Shown here one piece after another: positions 19,401-24,147 of a stretch of DNA of 24,147 nt. Numbering within the stretch: position 1 is the stretch's first letter; the number at the start of each line of letters is the position of its first letter. This stretch comes from CAZNPL01 sp964574815 (GTDB taxonomy: Bacteria; Planctomycetota; Phycisphaerae; UBA1845). Where the stretch lies: the NCBI GenBank assembly GCA_964574815.1, contig CAZNPL010000057.1, positions 1 to 24,147 of the forward strand, given 5' to 3'. The notes below the pieces were generated by a model. The model did no database searches. It saw nothing but the letters and a program-made list of their open reading frames with translations, and was not told where the DNA came from. Position numbers and translations under genes: made by a program.

Positions 19401-22163
19401 ATCCGAGCCGGGCTGGCAAACATTGTCCACGCACTGTTCGACACCGTCGCAGAAGATGCCATTGTCACAATACTCGGCCGCCGTATCCACGGTACACTCG
19501 ACGCACACCGGACCATCCACGGTCTCGATGCACGCCGCCAGGTCCGGCTCCTCAAGCGTCGGGCAAACGTCCACACCCGGCTGGCAGCCCTGGGTCCGGT
19601 TGCAGGACTCGGCACCGTTGCAGAACAGGCCGTCGTCGCAATTGGTGTTATTGGCCACATTCGAGCATTGCCACGCACCGAACAGAAACTGGCAGAAGTC
19701 GTCGGTGCAGGCCACACCGTCGTCGCACTCCGGAGCCAGACACGACGAACCGTTGGGACAGAAACACCTGTAGCACTGATCCGTGCTTTCGTCGCAACCG
19801 GGCGTGCTACCGGTACAAGGGGGATCGCCGGCCTGGCAGTCCAGCGCCGGATCGCACGTCTCGGCGCCGTTGCAGAACAGGCCGTCGTCGCACAAAGTGT
19901 CGTCGACGGTGTTGCTGCAGGTATTCAGTGCCTCGTCGCAAACGTCCACGGTGCATCCCACATTGTCCTCGCACGGATCAGTGCCGGGCTGGCAGTCCAG
20001 CACCGCATCGCACGTCTCGGTCCCGCTGCAAAACAGGCCGTCGTCGCACAAAGTGTCGTCCGGCACGTGGCCGCAGGCGTCACCCACCTCATCGCAAATG
20101 TCGTCCGTGCACCCCACCCCGTCATCGCACGGGTCGAACCCGGGCTGGCAGTCCAGCACCGCGTCGCACGTCTCGGCACCGTTACAAAACAGCGCGTCGT
20201 CACAAATGGTGTCATCCGGCGTGTTCGTGCACGTGTCGGTCACATCGTCGCAGATGTCCACCGTACATTCCACGTTGTCCTCGCACGGATCGATGCCCGC
20301 CTGGCAATCCGCTATCGGGTCGCACGTCTCGGCCCCGTTGCAAAACAGCCCGTCGTCACAGAACGTATCGTCCGCCGTATTCGAGCAGGTATCGGCAACG
20401 TCGTCGCAGACGTCGACTGTGCATGCCACGTTGTCTTCGCACGGATCGGTGCCCGGCTGGCAACCCGACACCGGGTCACAGGACTCGGCGCCGTTGCAGA
20501 AAACGCCGTCGTCGCAGAACGTGTCGTCCGGCGTATTGGAACAGGTGTCCGCCACATCGTCACAGACATCGATGGTGCACGGCACGTTATCTTCACACGG
20601 ATCCGTGCCCAATTGACACACATTGCCGACGCATGTCTCGGCACCATTGCAGAACAGCCCGTCGTCACAGTCCGCGTCCACAAGACATTCGACGCAGATC
20701 TGGTTCGACTCGTCGCAGACCGGAAACGCCGGATCCGTACACGGACTTGTGCCGGCTTGGCAGTCGTTCACAGGATCGCACGTCTCGACGCCGCTGCAGT
20801 ACAGCCCGTCGTCGCAGAAGGCGTCGTTGATCGCGTTGATGCACGCTCCCGCGCCGCTGTTTGCAAACGGATCGCACGAATCGTCCGTACACGCGACACC
20901 GTCGTCACACGTCGGCGGTGTTCCCGTCTGACAACCCAGCATGGCGTCACAGGTCTCGGCTCCGTTGCAGAACTGGCCGTCGTCGCAATTGACATCATTG
21001 GGGATGCTCACGCAGGCACCGGCACCGCCGTCGGCCGCAGGATCGCACGAGTCGTCGGTGCACGTTACGAAGTCGTCGCAGTCCGGAGGAGTCCCCGCCT
21101 GGCAGTCCAGCACCGCATCGCACGTCTCGACGCCGGTGCAGAACTGCCCGTCATCGCAGATCGCGTCGTCCACTGTGTTCGTACATAAATCATTCGTCTC
21201 GTCGCACGCATCGACCGTGCAGCTCACCAGATCGTCGCAATCCGGCGGCGTGCCCGCCTGGCAACCGGCGACCGGGTCACACGTCTCGGCCCCGTTGCAC
21301 CATAAACCGTCGTCGCACAGCGTGTCGTCGGTTGTGTTCGTGCAAACGTCGTTGAACTCGTCGCACGCGTCCACCGTGCACGCCACGCCGTCGTCACAGT
21401 TCGGAGCAGTTCCCGCCTGACAGTCGAAAATCGCGTCGCACGCTTCGAAACCGTTGCACCACAGGCCGTCGTCGCAAAGGGTGTCATCGGCGGTGTTGCT
21501 GCACGTCAACGATGAACAAACGTCAACCGTACACGAAACAAGGTCGTCGCAGTCGTCGTCGCTGACGCAACCGCCGATGTAAAACGAGCGCACCTGAAAA
21601 TCGATGTCGGCGGGGGCCAGGTTGTACAGTTCGCCAATCAGTGATGTGCCCGCAACCGGACTCGATGCGTCCGACAAAGTCACATTGATCGGCCCCCCGG
21701 CCGCTTTCGCGAACATCTCGATCCGTTCCACCATGACCCACTCGTCCACGCCCAGGATCTCCGCGGGCGCCGGCTGACAACCGCCCAGATCATCGATGAA
21801 CCGCAGCGCGTCGTTGAAGACCGGAGTCACCGGACTGAGCGTGAACAGCCCGCTGTCCTCCGCGGGAGGGATTGAATCCACCAGGATCGTATTGCTGTAA
21901 AACAGATCTACGTGAACACATGCCAGCCCTTTCAGCGGCGAGTTTGCGTTCGTCGCCCAGAGCTCAACGTAGAACGTTGTATTGGGATCGATCAGATCAT
22001 CCGAGACCGGCGGCAATGTGCCGGCGTAGATTTCGGCCCCCAGCGGCGTCGGCGTCTGCTTGATGATCGGCGCGATGCGAACGATCTGGCCGGAGGCTGT
22101 GCCGACGCAGCACGCCGTGTAAAGAACGAGTACCGGGAACCATCCGATGACTAGCCTTCTCAT
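16449..22163 (-). CDS. Giant secreted Cys/Asp-rich repeat protein with dockerin-like, TSP3-like and degenerate zincin domains
   Basis: This is a 1904-residue exported protein. In order: signal peptide (1 to about 25); a beta-rich domain with an LGGC motif (about 27-195); a huge Cys-rich repeat region (about 199-1440) with 21 CDDGxFCNGxETC-type modules; and a dockerin-like pair (about 1448-1518, DVINLFDVFCILDGIAG and QINLQDVFAVLDALLG). A GACC...GGTYFGDGTTC module (about 1522-1555) and TSP3-like calcium loops (DSDADGLADVHE, DTDGDGIPDGVE) follow. Last is a zincin-like domain (about 1610-1904) whose metal site is broken (see findings). The repeats resemble the Dictyostelium-type CTDC repeat family. 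ATG 22163 is chosen because it starts the signal peptide and follows AAGGG; the frame is open further upstream. A role as structural or adhesive surface protein is inferred. It is 71 bases downstream of a related gene on the same strand. Confidence 0.9.
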   Translation of the reverse strand: MRRLVIGWFPVLVLYTACCVGTASGQIVRIAPIIKQTPTPLGAEIYAGTLPPVSDDLIDPNTTFYVELWATNANSPLKGLACVHVDLFYSNTILVDSIPPAEDSGLFTLSPVTPVFNDALRFIDDLGGCQPAPAEILGVDEWVMVERIEMFAKAAGGPINVTLSDASSPVAGTSLIGELYNLAPADIDFQVRSFYIGGCVSDDDCDDLVSCTVDVCSSLTCSNTADDTLCDDGLWCNGFEACDAIFDCQAGTAPNCDDGVACTVDACDEFNDVCTNTTDDTLCDDGLWCNGAETCDPVAGCQAGTPPDCDDLVSCTVDACDETNDLCTNTVDDAICDDGQFCTGVETCDAVLDCQAGTPPDCDDFVTCTDDSCDPAADGGAGACVSIPNDVNCDDGQFCNGAETCDAMLGCQTGTPPTCDDGVACTDDSCDPFANSGAGACINAINDAFCDDGLYCSGVETCDPVNDCQAGTSPCTDPAFPVCDESNQICVECLVDADCDDGLFCNGAETCVGNVCQLGTDPCEDNVPCTIDVCDDVADTCSNTPDDTFCDDGVFCNGAESCDPVSGCQPGTDPCEDNVACTVDVCDDVADTCSNTADDTFCDDGLFCNGAETCDPIADCQAGIDPCEDNVECTVDICDDVTDTCTNTPDDTICDDALFCNGAETCDAVLDCQPGFDPCDDGVGCTDDICDEVGDACGHVPDDTLCDDGLFCSGTETCDAVLDCQPGTDPCEDNVGCTVDVCDEALNTCSNTVDDTLCDDGLFCNGAETCDPALDCQAGDPPCTGSTPGCDESTDQCYRCFCPNGSSCLAPECDDGVACTDDFCQFLFGAWQCSNVANNTNCDDGLFCNGAESCNRTQGCQPGVDVCPTLEEPDLAACIETVDGPVCVECTVDTAAEYCDNGIFCDGVEQCVDNVCQPGSDPCDDGVSCTVDVCDEPGALCLNNRDDSLCDDGEFCNGEETCHRTLDCQPGTPPCTDPSLPICSENDDVCVECLTNQHCDDGLYCNGQETCVLNVCQPGSSPCGDGIACTVDSCNETTDTCTNTPTDLLCDDSIACTGNTCDPADANADANGCVFTPDDVLCDDGFSCTGDVCDPGNAAADANGCVLTRNNSLCDDLIGCTINTCDPASAAADADGCTFLADDTRCDDGTFCNGAEWCDAALDCQPGSDPCTDPLRPLCDETNDLCAECLADADCDDGQFCNGAETCTGGECRASTNPCNDGVNCTIDSCNETNDTCSNVPENLLCDDGLFCNGPETCDPLLDCQPGVGPCDDGVACTVDNCDETNDVCGTHFADDAFCDDGLFCNGAETCDPVLDCQSGSNPCSDPGQPVCDEALDRCVGCLDTADCDDGLFCNGAETCVDNVCELGTPPCDDLVECTFDECDDTTDTCTNTPQDAFCDDGLFCNGAETCDPVNDCQLGVDPCDDGNPCSADICDEGAQTCSHEEYAYGNVDQNKTPDGRDVINLFDVFCILDGIAGDFSTCSFEQDDLHPCGGNGQINLQDVFAVLDALLGIDPCCSNGIGACCTADNPCFAVVTSVAIECTNIGGTYFGDGTTCFADSDADGLADVHETNTGILELPCSAGTDPANPDTDGDGIPDGVETFGIEGLDLPAMGSNPLRADVFVELDWTLFGTISHRPSAAAMAAVVDAFAAAPIVNLDGSTGIALHVDYGQGGAFTGGNLIPGGWSFITFESGFNGFKSNYFDPARRGVFHYGIFTHRYNSDSNNSSGIAELLEDDFMVTLQNTVTNDLHQAGTLMRMIGHNMGLRAGGFENRDYKPNYNSVMNSRYQFAGVDDNCDVKGDGALGFSDGSLMTLNEQDLNEFEGICGNKAINWDGGNFSTSVIRNINCPAGVTHPCGGGAGECGDTLCIFFMEDFDDWPNVVIDTLVSGDGHGEHVTGGRVP
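16452..17330 (-). other. Degenerate zincin-like (pseudoprotease) domain of the giant protein
   Basis: The C-terminal ~290 residues keep the framework of a bacterial secreted metalloprotease group: VFVELDW, HYGIFTHRYN, SSGIAE, GHNMGLRAGG, KPNYNSVMNSRYQF (Met-turn-like), SDGSLMTLNEQDLNE and GICG. The zinc motif that should read HExxHxxGxxH reads RMxxHxxGxxA (residues 1759-1769, bases 16857-16889), so the catalytic Glu and two of three His are gone. The family assignment is from recalled similarity, and loss of activity is an inference. Confidence 0.7.
17845..21569 (-). repeat. Cys/Asp-rich protein repeat array (21 CDDGxFCNG modules)
   Basis: The typical unit is about 52 residues (156 bp): CDDGLFCNGAETCDP, then xxDCQPGTDPC, then xDxVxCTVDxCDxxxDTC, then SNTxDDT. 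By eye there are 21 units with the CDDGxFC/WC/YC core. Some are 57-residue variants with a GAGAC insertion, and several are followed by a DPxxPVCDExxDxCVxCL linker. A separate block at about 18727-19016 has three 32-residue units of another type. The cysteine spacing is regular, implying many disulfides. Confidence 0.88.
18727..19016 (-). repeat. Three 32-residue variant modules inside the Cys-rich array
   Basis: Three consecutive units of exactly 32 residues (96 bp) share the pattern CDDxxxCTxxxCDPxxAxADAxGC followed by a short linker. They lack the FCNGxETC half and interrupt the standard module series. This looks like a local tandem amplification of one half-module. Confidence 0.75.
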
Positions 22164-22234
22164 CGTCCTCACCCTTCCGTGACCCCCACTCCCCGTAACA
22201 CACATAGTTGGTCCAGATCGTGCATCGCAGCGCC

Positions 22235-24147
22235 TCACCGTGATCGGTCTCCCCGGGAGATCGACGTGGGAGCAATGACGCGCAGCCCAACCTGTCCGAA
22301 ATCGATATCCAACGGGTCCACGATGCTCTTTTGACCCACCACCGAGACCCCCGTGAACGGGCTGCTGGCTCCGCTCAAGCCCACACTCGCAAAACCCCGC
22401 CCCAACACTTGCATCTTGAGTGTGGCGATGCGCGCCCAACGCGCCCCCGTTGGTGCCGAGAGTCGATCAGGCGTGATGCACCCGCCGAGATTACGAATGA
22501 CGCCGTCCTCCTCGTACGTCCATATGTCCAAGAGCGAATAATCCGGCGCGTTCGTTACCGATTGCGGAACCAGATGTTCGCTGAAGCTCAGATCGGCCGC
22601 CGCACACGCCAGGCTGTCGACTGAGACGAAACCGAGCGAGGCCCACACGTGCACGAAAAGTTTGTCGCCGCTCGTAACGCTTCCGGTCGATAGCGGCAGA
22701 CGATCCGCATAATCGGGGCTTCGAACACTTGGTGACACCACCAACCGGATCTCCGGCTCGGTCGCGCGCAGCGGCTGCGGCCCGCTCGGGCAGGGACACG
22801 CCGCGCCGAAGCACCCCAAAAAGCCCCCGTAGTCACCCGTGTCGCCGTAGCCGCTCTCGTTGTAATCCGCACACTCGCAGGCGCCCCCGGGATTGATCGC
22901 GGTCCCGAAGCACCCGAGGAAGTACGAGTAGTCCCCGGTGTCCACCGACAAAGTGAAGTTACAATCGTACAAGCAGGTGTTCTCGCACACGTCCAGCGAC
23001 TCGTTGCATATGACGTTCGGGTTGGGATCGACACATGGATCGCTTCCCGGCTGGCAATCCAAGGATGCGTCGCACGTTTCCACTCCCGTGCAGAACTGCC
23101 CGTCGTCACAGTTGGCATCGTTGGGCGTGTTGACACAACCACCCGCTCCCGAGTTGGCCAGCGGATCGCAGGAGTCATCGGTACAACTCACACCATCGTC
23201 GCACGAGGGAGCCGTGCCCGCCTGGCAATCCAACGTCGCATCACACGTCTCGACCCCGTTGCAGAACTGACCGTCGTCGCAGTTCGCGTCGTTGGCCGCG
23301 TTGACACACGCGCCGGCCCCACCGTTCGCCGTTGAATCGCAGGAGTCGTCCGTACAAGTGACTCCGTCATCGCACGTGGGCGGCGTACCCGCCTGGCAAT
23401 CCAACGTCGCATCACACGTCTCCGCCCCGTTGCAGAACTGACCGTCGTCGCAGTTCGCGTCGTTGGCCGTGTTGACACAACCACCCGCACCGGAGTTGGC
23501 CAGCGGATCGCAGGAGTCATCCGTACAACTCACCCCGTCGTCGCACGTCGGTGGCGTACCCGCCTGACAATCCAGCGCTGCGTCGCAGAACTCGGCCCCG
23601 TTGCACAACTGGCCGTCATCACACAGAGTGTCGTCCGCAGTGTTTGTGCACGTGTCCGTCGTGTCGTCGCACGTGTCCACCGTGCAGCCCACCCCGTCGT
23701 CGCACGGGTCTGTGCCCGGCTGGCATGCGTTGGCCACACACGTCTCAGTGCCATTGCAGAACAACCCGTCGTCGCAATCGGCGTCGCCCACACAACCGAC
23801 GCACACATCATTGGTCTCGTCGCAGACCGGCGATCCCGGATTGGTACAGGGATTCGTTCCGGCTTGGCAATCCAGCGTTGGATCGCACGTCTCGGCACCG
23901 TTGCAGAATTGGCCGTCGTCACAGTTCGCGTCGTTGGCGGTGTTCACGCATGCACCCGCTCCCGAGTTGGCCAGCGGATCGCAGGAGTCATCGGTACAAC
24001 TCACGCCGTCGTCGCACGAGGGAGCCGTGCCCGCCTGGCAATCCAACGTCGCATCACACGTCTCGACCCCGTTGCAGAACTGACCGTCGTCGCAGTTCGC
24101 GTCGTTGGCGGTGTTCACGCATGCACCCGCTCCCGAGTTGGCCAGCG
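22235..24147 (-). CDS. Second giant Cys/Asp-rich repeat protein, partial (N-terminus beyond window)
   Basis: The reading frame is open to the window edge, so only the C-terminal ~637 residues are seen. There are at least seven CDDGxFCNGxETC modules, several of them 57-residue variants with a (S/G)GAG(A/G)CVN end. A dockerin-like pair follows, with the nearly duplicated loops DTGDYSYFLGCFG and DTGDYGGFLGCFG (about 22803-22945). The protein ends in a beta-rich domain with LGGC (about 22240-22765) that is homologous by eye to the N-terminal domain of the neighbouring giant protein. Its stop lies 71 bases before the neighbour's ATG, so the two may be co-transcribed. The usual signal peptide must lie outside the window. 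A role as secreted structural or surface protein is inferred. Confidence 0.87.
   Translation of the reverse strand, partial: LANSGAGACVNTANDANCDDGQFCNGVETCDATLDCQAGTAPSCDDGVSCTDDSCDPLANSGAGACVNTANDANCDDGQFCNGAETCDPTLDCQAGTNPCTNPGSPVCDETNDVCVGCVGDADCDDGLFCNGTETCVANACQPGTDPCDDGVGCTVDTCDDTTDTCTNTADDTLCDDGQLCNGAEFCDAALDCQAGTPPTCDDGVSCTDDSCDPLANSGAGGCVNTANDANCDDGQFCNGAETCDATLDCQAGTPPTCDDGVTCTDDSCDSTANGGAGACVNAANDANCDDGQFCNGVETCDATLDCQAGTAPSCDDGVSCTDDSCDPLANSGAGGCVNTPNDANCDDGQFCTGVETCDASLDCQPGSDPCVDPNPNVICNESLDVCENTCLYDCNFTLSVDTGDYSYFLGCFGTAINPGGACECADYNESGYGDTGDYGGFLGCFGAACPCPSGPQPLRATEPEIRLVVSPSVRSPDYADRLPLSTGSVTSGDKLFVHVWASLGFVSVDSLACAAADLSFSEHLVPQSVTNAPDYSLLDIWTYEEDGVIRNLGGCITPDRLSAPTGARWARIATLKMQVLGRGFASVGLSGASSPFTGVSVVGQKSIVDPLDIDFGQVGLRVIAPTSISRGDRSR
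22990..24147 (-). repeat. Near-identical 171-bp coding repeats
   Basis: The GACCGTCGTCGCAG-type core recurs with exact 171-bp spacing (starts near 23100, 23271 and 23442, and again 23913 and 24084), i.e. 57 residues per unit. Segments 23140-23296 and 23953-24109 match at 155 of 157 bases by eye although they are 813 bp apart. The last 32 bases of the window repeat 23945-23976 exactly, so the array continues past the edge. Recent duplication or gene conversion is the simplest explanation. Confidence 0.85.

Noticed and set aside
19097..21188. Plus-strand open frames of 577 and 691 codons across the Cys-rich array
   Set aside because: They are antisense shadows of the repeat modules. Their apparent repetitiveness (Arg-rich or AVVAxxVV patterns) mirrors the 52-residue period of the real gene, and they have no start or domain support.
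22164..22439. 92-codon upstream extension of the giant protein
   Set aside because: It overlaps the 3' end of the preceding gene and places residues ahead of a clear signal peptide; ATG 22163 is the sensible start.
22990..24147. Regularly spaced repeats considered as a CRISPR or satellite array
   Set aside because: The repeats are 171 bp, continuously coding and match protein modules; there are no short direct repeats with unique spacers.

Overview
The window is GC-rich bacterial DNA, most probably from Planctomycetota and plausibly from a Phycisphaerae-like lineage. This is inferred from gene content; there is no rRNA or other phylogenetic marker. The pointers are a TPR protein ending in two RNA-polymerase alpha-CTD domains, secreted proteins with dockerin-like EF-hand pairs, very large Cys/Asp-rich repeat proteins (CDDGxFCNGxETC modules), a GACC...GGTYxGDGTTC module and a TIGR03790-family protein.

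Layout. Positions 1-2540 (+ strand) hold a short octamer repeat, the TPR/double alpha-CTD protein and a SpoIID/LytB-type lipoprotein candidate. Positions 2570-6733 (- strand) hold a secreted TPR/HEAT-repeat protein and an S8 subtilisin-like protease with a dockerin-like tail, separated by a heptamer repeat. The only gene-free stretch over 300 bases is 6734-7209; it lies between divergent genes and carries several perfect hairpins. Positions 7210-10355 (+) hold an HDOD protein and acetoacetyl-CoA synthetase. Positions 10352-15067 (-) hold four co-directional genes, transcribed in the order sugar-phosphate-isomerase-like TIM barrel, polytopic membrane protein, D-aminoacyl-tRNA deacylase, TIGR03790 protein. 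A DegT-type PLP aminotransferase (15260-16366, +) diverges from them behind a perfect TATAAT box and a 12-bp palindrome. Positions 16449-24147 (-) hold two tandem giant Cys-rich repeat proteins, the upstream one running off the window edge.

How it fits together. The two giant proteins share a beta-rich domain with an LGGC motif, N-terminal in one and C-terminal in the other. Both also carry dockerin-like modules, as does the subtilase. This suggests a set of secreted, disulfide- and calcium-stabilised surface or matrix proteins. The downstream giant protein ends in a domain that looks like a zincin metalloprotease, but its HExxHxxGxxH site has lost the catalytic Glu and two of three His ligands, so it is probably a pseudoprotease. 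The rest is a mix of housekeeping functions (DTD, AACS), a possible sugar or envelope function (TIM barrel, DegT aminotransferase) and regulation (HDOD, TPR/alpha-CTD). I saw no rRNA, tRNA, CRISPR array, insertion sequence or prophage.
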